The notes under the pieces: generated by a model
Database searches by the model: none
What the model was told of the DNA's origin: nothing
Seen by the model: only the letters and a program-made list of their open reading frames with translations
DNA from: Rhodopirellula bahusiensis
GTDB lineage: Bacteria > Planctomycetota > Planctomycetia > Pirellulales > Pirellulaceae
Assembly (NCBI RefSeq): GCF_002727185.1
Contig: NZ_NIZW01000008.1
Location: 124,001 to 188,000 of the forward strand
Length of the DNA stretch: 64,000 nucleotides
Direction: 5' to 3'
Made by a program: the position numbers and the translations under genes
Part shown: in pieces, positions 18,867 to 27,165 of the stretch
Layout of the letters: each line of letters opens with the position of its first letter
Position numbering within the stretch: the first letter of the stretch is position 1

Positions 18867-19066
18867 AGGAACAACTGCATCAAAAGGTAGAACGAATCGT
18901 CCATCGGTTTGGTTTCGCAAACGTCCGCGTTTCCAACGGCAAGGCAGGACAAATCACGTTGTCCGGTAATGTTGGCGACATCAACGACCGCGCGCTGCTG
19001 GTCGCGGTCGCCCGCACGACGCCCGGCGTCCGGGACGTTCGTAGCGAGATAACAGTAACTAAGTAG
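18863..19066 (+). CDS. Small BON-domain protein
   Basis: 67 residues starting at the ATGA overlap with the phosphatase. It is one BON domain: basic helix (HQKVERIVHRFGF), beta strands (ITLSGNVGDINDRALLVAVARTTPGV) and the final VRDVRSEITV. There is no signal peptide, so it is probably cytoplasmic or peripheral. BON domains bind membranes or small ligands and often occur in envelope-stress proteins (OsmY type). Translational coupling places it in the phosphatase/UspA operon. Confidence 0.85.
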   Translation: MKEQLHQKVERIVHRFGFANVRVSNGKAGQITLSGNVGDINDRALLVAVARTTPGVRDVRSEITVTK

Positions 19067-19092
19067 CGAAGATCATCGTAAAGGAGAAAACC

Positions 19093-19533
19093 ATGTTTAA
19101 GAAAATGCTGTACACGACGGACTTTTCAGACGATTCACGCCGCGCTTTGGCGTTAGCCAGTGCGCTCGCGGCAAAGCATCAAGCCAAACTAATCATTGTT
19201 CATGTCGCCGAAACGACCGTGCCTGTCACTGTCCTGCCACCGGCCGGCGCTACGGCGGCATTGCCACCCGTTGTTCCAACTCAAGACGAGCTTTTAGAAA
19301 AACTCAGTGAATTTGTACCAGATGACCCAATCGTGGCTTACGAACACGCACTGCTTCGCGGTGTCGCCGGTGAAGAAATTGTCGCCTTTGGAAGAGACAC
19401 TGCGATTGATCTGATCGTGATGTCGACCCACGGCCGCAGCGGACTCGAGCGATTCCTGCTTGGCAGCGTGGCGGAATATGTCGTTCGTCACGCAAGTTGC
19501 CCCGTGCTGACTTGCAATGCAGAGGTTCAATGA
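19093..19533 (+). CDS. Universal stress protein (UspA family)
   Basis: 146 residues, with AAGGAG at 19080-19085. A single Usp domain starts MLYTTDFSDDSRRALALA and keeps the ATP-binding pattern GxxGxxG(S) seen here as MSTHGRSGLERFLLGSVAEYVV, so it is of the ATP-binding type. It overlaps the antiporter start by four bases (ATGA). It is a cytoplasmic stress-resilience factor with no sequence clue to its own regulation. Confidence 0.93.
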   Translation: MFKKMLYTTDFSDDSRRALALASALAAKHQAKLIIVHVAETTVPVTVLPPAGATAALPPVVPTQDELLEKLSEFVPDDPIVAYEHALLRGVAGEEIVAFGRDTAIDLIVMSTHGRSGLERFLLGSVAEYVVRHASCPVLTCNAEVQ

Positions 19534-21137
19534 TCCACCGCAACTGCGATCGAATCGTTGTCCGTTCACTGGCCACTGTGTTTGCATGCCTGTGTGTCCT
19601 CGGCGTCTACGGCATCGCCAGCGGCCAACAACCGCGAACCACGTCGCAATTGCCGGTGGTCGACTCGAATGCGAACGAAATCAAGGAATCCCGTGTCCAT
19701 GAACCGGCGGAGCACGAGCTTCCATTTTCACCGATCATTCTTGAGTTGGGGGTCGTGATTGTCGTAGCCGCGACCGGACGCTGGGTTGCTGAACGAGTTG
19801 GTCAGTCCCCGGTACTGGGAGAACTGGTAGTAGGAATTGTTTTGGGAAACATTGGCGTCTGGCTGAGCATTCCTTTCTTTGTTCTTGTGATGAATCTGGG
19901 AGACGCCATCACATTGTTGAACGAAGTCTGGCTGAGTGGCGAGTCGGTTCAAGCGGCTGCGAATCACCTCTTTGCCGTGAATGCTGCGGACCAGCGCGGC
20001 GGTACGAGCCGTTTACTGGAAATCATGACTGGGCCAGAAGGTCCACGCTATGTCGCGATGGGATTTGCGATTTGGTTGTTTTCGGAGTTGGGCGTCCTGT
20101 TGCTTTTGTTTTTGGTGGGACTGGAATCACAAGTCAACGAGTTGATGCAAGTCGGCGGCCGCGCCCTGTCGGTAGCCGTCGCTGGCGTCGTTGCGCCGTT
20201 CGTGTTTGGCTATTTTGTGAGTCAGTGGCTTCTACCAACGGCGGAAATGTCCGTTCATTTGTTTCTTGCGGCGACTCTTTGTGCCACCAGTGTCGGCATC
20301 ACGGCACGCGTCTTCCGTGACTCCGGGAAGTTGCAGTCACGCGAGGCGAAGGTCATCCTCGGAGCCGCGGTCATCGACGACATACTCGGTTTGATCATTT
20401 TGACGGTCGTTGTCGGAATCGCTACGACCGGGAAATTCAGCTTGTGGAAGGTCAGCCAAGTCAGCATTCTGTCATTTGTGTTTCTCGCAGCCACCATTCT
20501 ATTCGGCGGGAAGCTTGTCGGATGGATGATTCCACGCTTCACCGCAATGGGCGAACGACAAATTAAATTGCTCTTCCCACTGTCGCTGGCGTTTTTCATG
20601 TCGTGGATAGCAAACGCAATCGAACTCGCTCCGATCGTCGGCGCCTTCGCAGCGGGTTTGATTTTACGGGAAGATCAGTTTCGCTCCGATTCACGTCACA
20701 CCATAGAAGACTTGGTTTCACCACTGGAAAAACTGTTCGCGCCGGTTTTCTTCGTCTTGATGGGGATGCAGGTCGATGTTCGGTCGATGACATCGCCCTC
20801 GACGCTGTGGTTGGCATTGATCCTCAGTGTGATTGCGATCGCCGGAAAACTAATCTGCGGCGTCGTGGCCGGACGTGGGATCAATCGTTGGGCGGTCGGA
20901 ATCGGAATGATTCCCAGAGGCGAGGTGGGGTTGATTTTCGCCAGTATCGGCAAGGGACTTGGCGTCGTTAGCGGCTCAACGTTTTCAGCGATTGTGGCAA
21001 TGGTGATCGCCACCACCGTAGTAACACCAATCTTCCTTAAATGGTCGCTTGCTAAAACAAACGATGACCATCACGACGAGTCGGCTCATGACGAGAAAAC
21101 GGAACATCGCGATCAAGCCACCCAAGAAACGATGTGA
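19530..21137 (+). CDS. CPA2-type cation/proton antiporter with signal sequence
   Basis: 535 residues from ATG 19530, coupled to uspA. An N-terminal signal-like helix and about 45 polar periplasmic residues precede a Na+/H+ exchanger domain with about 12 membrane helices. GQSPVLGELVVGIVLGN and the paired acidic VIDDILGL (about residue 285) match KefB/NapA-type CPA2 antiporters. A His/Asp-rich tail (DDHHDESAHDEKTEH) lies in the cytoplasm and no TrkA-N domain is present. It probably restores pH or K+/Na+ balance during metal or acid stress. Confidence 0.88.
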   Translation: MIHRNCDRIVVRSLATVFACLCVLGVYGIASGQQPRTTSQLPVVDSNANEIKESRVHEPAEHELPFSPIILELGVVIVVAATGRWVAERVGQSPVLGELVVGIVLGNIGVWLSIPFFVLVMNLGDAITLLNEVWLSGESVQAAANHLFAVNAADQRGGTSRLLEIMTGPEGPRYVAMGFAIWLFSELGVLLLLFLVGLESQVNELMQVGGRALSVAVAGVVAPFVFGYFVSQWLLPTAEMSVHLFLAATLCATSVGITARVFRDSGKLQSREAKVILGAAVIDDILGLIILTVVVGIATTGKFSLWKVSQVSILSFVFLAATILFGGKLVGWMIPRFTAMGERQIKLLFPLSLAFFMSWIANAIELAPIVGAFAAGLILREDQFRSDSRHTIEDLVSPLEKLFAPVFFVLMGMQVDVRSMTSPSTLWLALILSVIAIAGKLICGVVAGRGINRWAVGIGMIPRGEVGLIFASIGKGLGVVSGSTFSAIVAMVIATTVVTPIFLKWSLAKTNDDHHDESAHDEKTEHRDQATQETM

Positions 21138-21207
21138 ATCCCACGACGTTGTCGACGCATTTGCTGACATTCGCTGTTTTCCAAGAACTCACAAGAAATC
21201 CAATACG

Positions 21208-22692
21208 ATGCATACAACCAACCAGTCAAAGAAACATTTTGCCCCTTCGATTCTCTGCATGTTTTGTTTGCTTTTAACCTCCCATCTGGGCGCGGTAGAG
21301 CCGATGCCGCTGGACAGTGAAGTCGAGCGACTGTCCGCGAATCAACTTTCCCGTGTTGTTCGCGAGTTGGTCACGGAAGCATCACCGGGAATTGTGACGG
21401 TTTATGCTTTGCGCGGTCCACGCATGACTCCTGCGTGGCGGCTGCGAGAAGCGACCAAGCAACTGCGGAAACACCCCGAGTATTCTCATCAGCACGCCTC
21501 GCCTTCGTTCGAGTCGCCCGACGATCAAGGCTCCGGTCTTGTGATGGATACCGAAGGCTATGTGTTGACGTGTAACCATGTTGTCGAAGGTGCCAACGCG
21601 GTCTTTGTGCGAACCGCGGATGGTCGCAAAATTCACGCCACGAAGGTTGTCGGCGACCCGGTGACCGATCTAGCCGTGATTCAACTCGGCGACACCGATC
21701 AGTTGACACCCGTTCGCTTCGGCGACTCCGATCGTCTTCGTGTCGGAGATTGGGTCGTCTCGTTGGCTTCGCCCTATGATCTCCAGCAATCAGTCAGTGT
21801 GGGCATTGTGAGTTCGACGAATCGGTGGCTATCGAGTTCTCCAGTACCGATGATCCAGAATGATGCGTCAACGAACCCGGGAAGCTCGGGCGGGGCTTTG
21901 TTGAACCTTCGCGGCGAAGTCGTCGGCATCATGGAAGGTTGCCTGAGTACAACGCGAGAGTTCCAAGGAATCGGACTCGCGACGCCCGTGAACGTCGCGC
22001 GAGAGATCGCCAACGAACTGAAGAGCCGTGGCTTTATCCAGAGAGGCCATTTCGGCTTTGATACTCAGCCCTTGTCCGCTGACATGGCAACGCTGCTCGA
22101 GTTGTCGGCTGATGCTGGCATCTATGTAAAGCATGTTTATCCCGGTTCCCCCGCCAACGTCGCCGGATTGCGAGTGGGCGATATCATTGTCAGTTTTGAT
22201 GACAAAGAGATTGACCAATCATTCGACCCACAGACATTCACCGCTGATTCCACGCCCGGCAAGCGACATCATTTTGAAGTAGTTCGTGATGGTAAAACCA
22301 TTCAAATCAAAGCGGTGATGCAACAGGAGCAGCCCTCTATCGACGAACCCAGAATCCCGATCGACGCTGCGGCAGAGGATACATTTGAGCACTTTGACAA
22401 AGCATTCGGGCTTGGACTGGCAAACCTCAGTGAAGAACTGATTCAGGAATTGAATCTACTGCCGAATACCCATGGCGTCTTAATCACCTACGTTGCGATG
22501 GAAAGCGCTGCTTACCGTGAAGGCTTGGCGGCGGGCATGGGAATTGCCCGCGTGAACGATCATGCCATTACCAACCTCGAAGAATACCGTGATCGCATGT
22601 CCAAGCCTCGGCTTCCCAACCGAGCGTTGTTCCTAATTCAAACAGGCACCGACACGCACCTTGTCCTCCTGAACAACGAAAAAGATGAATAA
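21208..22692 (+). CDS. HtrA/DegP-like periplasmic serine protease with two PDZ domains
   Basis: 494 residues from ATG 21208, the Met giving a signal peptide ending near SHLGAVEP; longer upstream in-frame starts overlap the antiporter. The trypsin-like domain has H124 (LTCNHVVEG), D154 (DPVTDLAVI) and S227 (NPGSSGG). The first PDZ is around 290-380 (YPGSPANVAGLRVGDIIVSF) and the second around 400-490 (ESAAYREGLAAGMGIARVND). It should degrade misfolded envelope proteins, fitting the stress theme of the operon. Its stop overlaps the ATPase start by 8 nt. Confidence 0.92.
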   Translation: MHTTNQSKKHFAPSILCMFCLLLTSHLGAVEPMPLDSEVERLSANQLSRVVRELVTEASPGIVTVYALRGPRMTPAWRLREATKQLRKHPEYSHQHASPSFESPDDQGSGLVMDTEGYVLTCNHVVEGANAVFVRTADGRKIHATKVVGDPVTDLAVIQLGDTDQLTPVRFGDSDRLRVGDWVVSLASPYDLQQSVSVGIVSSTNRWLSSSPVPMIQNDASTNPGSSGGALLNLRGEVVGIMEGCLSTTREFQGIGLATPVNVAREIANELKSRGFIQRGHFGFDTQPLSADMATLLELSADAGIYVKHVYPGSPANVAGLRVGDIIVSFDDKEIDQSFDPQTFTADSTPGKRHHFEVVRDGKTIQIKAVMQQEQPSIDEPRIPIDAAAEDTFEHFDKAFGLGLANLSEELIQELNLLPNTHGVLITYVAMESAAYREGLAAGMGIARVNDHAITNLEEYRDRMSKPRLPNRALFLIQTGTDTHLVLLNNEKDE

Positions 22693-25159
22693 ACAAAAGA
22701 TTGAAATGAGCGTGTTGTTGCCATCGGTGACCGACGCGAACGATCTCTGTGTCGAGCGGCTGACCAATTTGCTTGTCTCGAGAGCGGGGATCGACGAGGC
22801 TCACGTGACGCAGGCGACAGGCGATAATCCGCAGAGCATTTGCATCCACTACGATAGCGATGTCGTTTCCACCGGCGACGTCAGGGCACTGGCAAAGCGA
22901 ACCGGAGCGCAACTGGACCAACGCTACGGACATTGGCTTGGCACGTCGGACGCCATGCACGCCCGTCGAGCATCGGCCATTGAATCGAGGCTCTCAGGAA
23001 TCGACGGGGTACTCGAAGCGGTCGTTGCGCCGGATGGTGCCGTCCGCGTCGAATACGATCGGCAGCAAACGTCCGAAGAAGCCATCGAAAAAGCGTTCGG
23101 GCAGTGGGCGGCAAACTCGAGCGTCGTCGCCGAGGATCATGCGGATCACAAGCACGACGAAGAAGGTCACGAGGACGATCACGACCATGCCGGGCATGGC
23201 CACGCGCACGGCGGCATCTTCGGGCCGAAGTCAGAGTTGATCTTTGCGATCCTCTGCGGCACATTCCTGTTGGTCGGTTGGCTAATCGAAACGTTCACCG
23301 AATGGAACGAATGGATTTCGCTGGGTTGCTTCCTCGCCGCCTACGTCTTCGGCGGCTATTACACCGTCACCGAAGCGATCGAGAAAATCCGAGCCGGCAA
23401 GTTTGAGATCGACTTCCTGATGATTGTGGCTGCCGCCGGTGCTGCGTCGCTGGGAGCGTGGGCCGAGGGTGCGTTGCTGCTGTTCCTGTTCAGCATCGGT
23501 CACGCCTTAGAAGGCTACGCGATGGGGCGAGCCAAACGTGCCATCGAAGCCTTATCGGAACTGGCCCCGAAAACCGCACGAGTTCGACGCGATGGCAACG
23601 AATCTGAAATCCCCGTCGAAGAGCTGGTCGTTGGCGACATCGTCATCATCAAACCGGACGAACGAGTCCCGGCGGACGGTTTCGTGACCGCCGGAGAGTC
23701 CAGCATCAACCAAGCACCGATCACTGGCGAGAGTGTCCCCGTGGACAAGCAACCGGTCGACGACGTTGCCGCTGCCGCATCTGATCCAGAATCGCTTCCG
23801 CCGGAGCATCGTGCATTCGCGGGAACGATCAATCAATCCGGCTCGCTCGAAATCCAAGTCACCAAACTCGCATCCGAAAACACGCTGGCTCGCGTCGTCA
23901 CGATGGTCAGCGAAGCGGAAACGCGGGTGTCGCCAACGCAGAAGTTCACCAAGAAGTTCGAGCGATACTTTGTCCCGTCGGTCATTGCCGGTGTCGTACT
24001 GTTGATGTTCGCACCGCTCGTCATCGACGAAACCTTCAGCGAATCGTTCTATCGAGCGATGGCGGTTCTGGTCGCCGCCAGCCCATGTGCGTTGGCGATC
24101 GCAACACCCAGTGCGGTGTTAAGCGGCGTCGCCCGAGCGGCACGCGGCGGAATACTTGTCAAAGGTGGCGGACCACTGGAAAGCCTCGGCAGTCTCGACT
24201 CGATTGCGTTTGACAAAACCGGAACACTCACCGAAGGCGAACCCAAAGTCACCGACGTTCGCACCGCTGACGGTGTCGATGAAGCCGAACTGTTGAGAAC
24301 AGCAATCGCCGTCGAAGACCTCAGCAAGCATCCGCTTGCTAAAGCGGTCGTTCGCGACGGAAAAGAGAGATTGGGAGACGGGGAGTCTGGGAGTGGGGGA
24401 GCGATTCCTGATGCGACTGATTTGCAGAGTATCACCGGTCGCGGCATTCAAGCGACGGTCGAAGGAGACATTGTTCACATTGGCAAAGACGATCTGTTCG
24501 CCGAAGTCGACGGGCCACCGCTGCCAGACAGCGTACGCGAGATTGTCGAATCGCTGGAAGAGAACGGACGCACAACGATGATCGTCCGGCGCGGTGATCG
24601 TTACCTCGGCGTGATCGGTTTGATGGACACACCCCGTGAAGCCTCCAAGCGAACGATCTCGCGGCTTCGCGAGCTCGGCATCGAGCGGATGATTATGATT
24701 TCGGGCGACAACCGAAAGGTCGCCAATGCGGTCGCGAAGGAAGTGGGTCTCGACGAAGCCCGCGGCGACTTAATGCCCGACGATAAGGTCAATGAAATTA
24801 AGAAGCTGCAGAGTGAAGGCGGCGTCGCAATGGTCGGAGACGGAGTCAACGACGCCCCGGCGATGGCATCCGCTTCCGTCGGTATCGCGATGGGAGCCGC
24901 CGGAAGCGACGTGGCTCTTGAAACTGCTGATGTTGCCTTGATGGCTGACAATCTCGACCACTTACCGCTGGCCATCGGCCTCAGCCGCGCCACACGCCGC
25001 ATCATCCGTCAAAACCTCTGGATGAGTCTCGGCATGGTCGCGTTCCTCGTCCCCGCCACCATCCTCGGCCTGAACATCGGCCCCGCGGTTGCACTTCACG
25101 AAGGCAGCACGCTCGTCGTCGTTTTCAACGCATTGCGACTATTGGCATACAAACAATAG
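22685..25159 (+). CDS. Zn/Cd-type heavy-metal P1B-ATPase with His-rich linker
   Basis: 824 residues. The N-terminal region holds two ferredoxin-like HMA-sized segments that lack the CxxC metal motif, then a His/Asp/Glu-rich linker (about 151-177). The core has the TGES loop, TM6 SPCAL (about 466-470), DKTGTLT with phosphorylated D510, SKHPLAKAVV (HP motif) and GDGVNDAPA. The last helix reads HEGSTLVVVFNALRLL, characteristic of ZntA/CadA-type pumps for Zn, Cd and Pb rather than Cu. Residues about 560-575 (LGDGESGSGG) come from an inserted repeat (24364-24402). It is coupled to the HtrA gene. Confidence 0.92.
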   Translation: MNKQKIEMSVLLPSVTDANDLCVERLTNLLVSRAGIDEAHVTQATGDNPQSICIHYDSDVVSTGDVRALAKRTGAQLDQRYGHWLGTSDAMHARRASAIESRLSGIDGVLEAVVAPDGAVRVEYDRQQTSEEAIEKAFGQWAANSSVVAEDHADHKHDEEGHEDDHDHAGHGHAHGGIFGPKSELIFAILCGTFLLVGWLIETFTEWNEWISLGCFLAAYVFGGYYTVTEAIEKIRAGKFEIDFLMIVAAAGAASLGAWAEGALLLFLFSIGHALEGYAMGRAKRAIEALSELAPKTARVRRDGNESEIPVEELVVGDIVIIKPDERVPADGFVTAGESSINQAPITGESVPVDKQPVDDVAAAASDPESLPPEHRAFAGTINQSGSLEIQVTKLASENTLARVVTMVSEAETRVSPTQKFTKKFERYFVPSVIAGVVLLMFAPLVIDETFSESFYRAMAVLVAASPCALAIATPSAVLSGVARAARGGILVKGGGPLESLGSLDSIAFDKTGTLTEGEPKVTDVRTADGVDEAELLRTAIAVEDLSKHPLAKAVVRDGKERLGDGESGSGGAIPDATDLQSITGRGIQATVEGDIVHIGKDDLFAEVDGPPLPDSVREIVESLEENGRTTMIVRRGDRYLGVIGLMDTPREASKRTISRLRELGIERMIMISGDNRKVANAVAKEVGLDEARGDLMPDDKVNEIKKLQSEGGVAMVGDGVNDAPAMASASVGIAMGAAGSDVALETADVALMADNLDHLPLAIGLSRATRRIIRQNLWMSLGMVAFLVPATILGLNIGPAVALHEGSTLVVVFNALRLLAYKQ
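24364..24402. repeat. GGGAGT-type G-rich heptamer element inside the P-ATPase gene (copy B1)
   Basis: Run of gggaga/gggagt units within the nucleotide-binding domain, kept in frame. ATTGGGAGACGGGGAGT (24370-24386) is the exact reverse complement of 44144-44160, and GGGGAGTCTGGGAG (24380-24393) recurs at 29881-29894. It encodes a flexible Gly/Ser loop. Only the G-rich half is evident. Confidence 0.7.
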
Positions 25160-25173
25160 AGGTCATTCGCGAG

Positions 25174-25653
25174 TCAATGTTTCAATGCCAATGCATTCGT
25201 TTCTTCGTTTTCCAAGTCCGCAATCAGTCGTTGCATCTCCGCGATCTCCTTCTTTTGGGTTTGGATGATTTGGTCGGCCAGTTCGCGGACTCGAGGGTCG
25301 GTGATTTCGGCTCGTTCGCTGGTCAGGATCGCGATCGAGTGGTGTGGGATCATGGCTTTCATCCACGAGACATCTTCAACGGTCTCCTGGCTGCGTACGA
25401 GGTACAGCGAACCAGCGAAGACGGCGACGCTGGTAGCGAAAATGGCCACGTTGGTCTTCCTACTCTTATACATGCCGAGCATGAACGACAACATAATCAT
25501 TGCCATCGTCGCTCCCATGACGAGTGCCATGTAGAAGCGAGTCTCGCTCCAGTAGACGTGGTCGATCGCGTAGGTGTTCAAATACATCAACAACAGCATG
25601 ACTGCGGTCGAAGTGGCGATCATCGCTCCAAAAAGTCGGTAGTTGGACATGCC
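25174..25653 (-). CDS. DUF305-containing membrane protein
   Basis: 159 residues from ATG 25653 (AAGGA about 7 nt upstream on the - strand); a longer frame starts at 25818 but lacks such a site. Three membrane helices (about 5-25, 38-58, 65-83) lead to the DUF305 motif MKAMIPHHSIAILTSERAEITDPRVRELADQIIQTQKKEI. Conserved His of this family is thought to bind metal, and related proteins are common in copper and silver islands. It is convergent with the Zn/Cd ATPase gene and divergent from the sigma-factor gene, with a CsoR-like site between. Confidence 0.85.
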   Translation of the reverse strand, partial: GMSNYRLFGAMIATSTAVMLLLMYLNTYAIDHVYWSETRFYMALVMGATMAMIMLSFMLGMYKSRKTNVAIFATSVAVFAGSLYLVRSQETVEDVSWMKAMIPHHSIAILTSERAEITDPRVRELADQIIQTQKKEIAEMQRLIADLENEETNALALKH

Positions 25654-25827
25654 GTTTTCCTTGCTCTGTTTGTGATTCGAGTGCCCAAACGAATTTGCAA
25701 ATACGGAGCCGAGGTATCCGAATGCCAGGAGAAATATCAAATTCCAACGCGAAGTCGCGATGGCCAGTGTGATGCGCGACCGCATTGGTCGGAAATCGCC
25801 GTGGCACGCCGAACGCAAAGGCCGCTA

Positions 25828-25844
25828 GTACCCCCCTCGGGTAT
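25828..25844. promoter_or_regulatory. CsoR-type operator between DUF305 and sigma-factor genes
   Basis: GTACCCCCCTCGGGTAT is a 17-nt imperfect palindrome (TACCC-N5-GGGTA) matching the three other sites of this window in length and arms. It is 17 nt before the sigma-factor ATG and could regulate either divergent gene. Confidence 0.55.
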
Positions 25845-25860
25845 CGGTGCAATCTGACAA

Positions 25861-26412
25861 ATGGAGCATCGCAGTGAGAGCAATGACAAAGAGCCAATCG
25901 ACGACGCAACGGTCAAGGGCGGTGCGGGCGGCGATCGCGCTGCGCTCCGCCAGATTTACGAGGCCACTGCGGATCGCGTCTTCCGCTTAATGGTGCGGAT
26001 GGTCGGTCAACAGGACGCCGATGACTTAACGCAGCAAACGTTTGTTCGAGCGTTCACGAAGCTCGATCAATTCAGTGGCGAGTCGAAGTTTGAGACGTGG
26101 CTGTATCGACTGGCCACCAACGAAGCTTTGCAGCATTTGCGCCGTGAGAAACACCGGCGGACCAAAGAACTAGTGGTCGAGCCGACCGCTGACCAAACCG
26201 ACCACGTCGAGCAAGACGAACGAGTCGCGATGGTACGAACTGCCCTCGATCAACTCGATCCGGAACTACGGGCGATCTTCACGCTCAAAGAAGAGAGCGG
26301 TTTGTCGTACCAAGAAATCGCCGCCACGCTCGGCATCCCCGAAGGCACGGTCGGTTCGAGGCTCAATCGGGCGCGGCGGGAATTGAGAAGATTGATTGGC
26401 AAAGGACGATGA
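25861..26412 (+). CDS. ECF-type RNA polymerase sigma factor
   Basis: 183 residues. Region 2 is clear (LRQIYEATADRVFRLMVRMVGQQDADDLTQQTFVRAF and FETWLYRLATNEALQHLRR), and so is region 4 with its helix-turn-helix (LDPELRAIFTLKEESGLSYQEIAATLGIPEGTVGSRLNRARRELR). There is no region 1 or 3. No anti-sigma factor with a zinc-binding motif follows; the next gene is a membrane protein of unknown type that could play such a part. A CsoR-like operator precedes it, so copper may control it. Confidence 0.92.
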   Translation: MEHRSESNDKEPIDDATVKGGAGGDRAALRQIYEATADRVFRLMVRMVGQQDADDLTQQTFVRAFTKLDQFSGESKFETWLYRLATNEALQHLRREKHRRTKELVVEPTADQTDHVEQDERVAMVRTALDQLDPELRAIFTLKEESGLSYQEIAATLGIPEGTVGSRLNRARRELRRLIGKGR

Positions 26413-26478
26413 TTTGCGCGCCCGAAAACTCTCGTCGGTGTGCCTGCACTTAAACGCAACCGTTTACCTAGGAGAAGC

Positions 26479-27159
26479 ATGTCAGAATCAAAGCAGAGTC
26501 GTGGAATCAACTGGTCGGCCATTTCAGCGATCGCCGCCATTGCAGCGGTCGTCATTGGGGTTCGGTACAACGCCAAACAACTGGAGCTTTCGACGAGTCA
26601 GCTCAGTCAACAACGTCAGCAATTTGAGGCTCAGTTGGAAAGACAGATGAAGCCTTTTGTCGCATTCGATCGGGTGACATTTAGCTTCCCAATTGAATCA
26701 TCGGATGTTCAGAACAGACGTTTTGATTTCATCCGCAAGGATGGGATGGTGGTTGATCAGATACCGATCCCCTCGCTGACGAATTATGGACCTGGTCCAG
26801 CGCTGCACGTCGAAGTCAGTTACGAAGGGACAGTCAAGACACTTTCACCGACCGCTCCCATGCACCTGCTGCCACAGCAGCAGGCTCGATACTTTGCAAT
26901 CCCAGGTGCAATCAACGATGCGAGTGATCCTAAGCGGTCCACGAAGGAGAGCGTGTTGATCCGCTGTCGCGACTCGCGGGGCCGCCAGCACCAGACGGAG
27001 CAGGAATACACCTGCAGCGTCGATATCGAGAACAAAACGATTCAGTTTCAGTTCGGGACGATCACAACGCTTCCGATCGACTTCACGATGCCCGAATACT
27101 CCCGATTCAGCTCGTGGTCGGCACCCGATGTGAAGCCGACCTACGATCTGACACCATGA
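26479..27159 (+). CDS. Single-pass membrane protein of unknown function
   Basis: 226 residues from ATG 26479 (AGGAGA at 26470-26475). One membrane helix (about 12-28) is followed by a short coiled coil rich in Gln (QLELSTSQLSQQRQQFEAQLERQ) and a 160-residue domain, probably beta-rich (LTNYGPGPALHVEVSYEG; ARYFAIPGAI). It lies 66 nt after the sigma-factor gene and may be co-transcribed, but it has no recognisable anti-sigma motif. It is convergent with the putative nuclease gene at 27166. Confidence 0.65.
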   Translation: MSESKQSRGINWSAISAIAAIAAVVIGVRYNAKQLELSTSQLSQQRQQFEAQLERQMKPFVAFDRVTFSFPIESSDVQNRRFDFIRKDGMVVDQIPIPSLTNYGPGPALHVEVSYEGTVKTLSPTAPMHLLPQQQARYFAIPGAINDASDPKRSTKESVLIRCRDSRGRQHQTEQEYTCSVDIENKTIQFQFGTITTLPIDFTMPEYSRFSSWSAPDVKPTYDLTP

Positions 27160-27165
27160 ATTGAA

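Noticed and set aside
25177-25857. 226-residue + strand frame
   Set aside because: Antisense shadow of the DUF305 gene, which has clear motifs.
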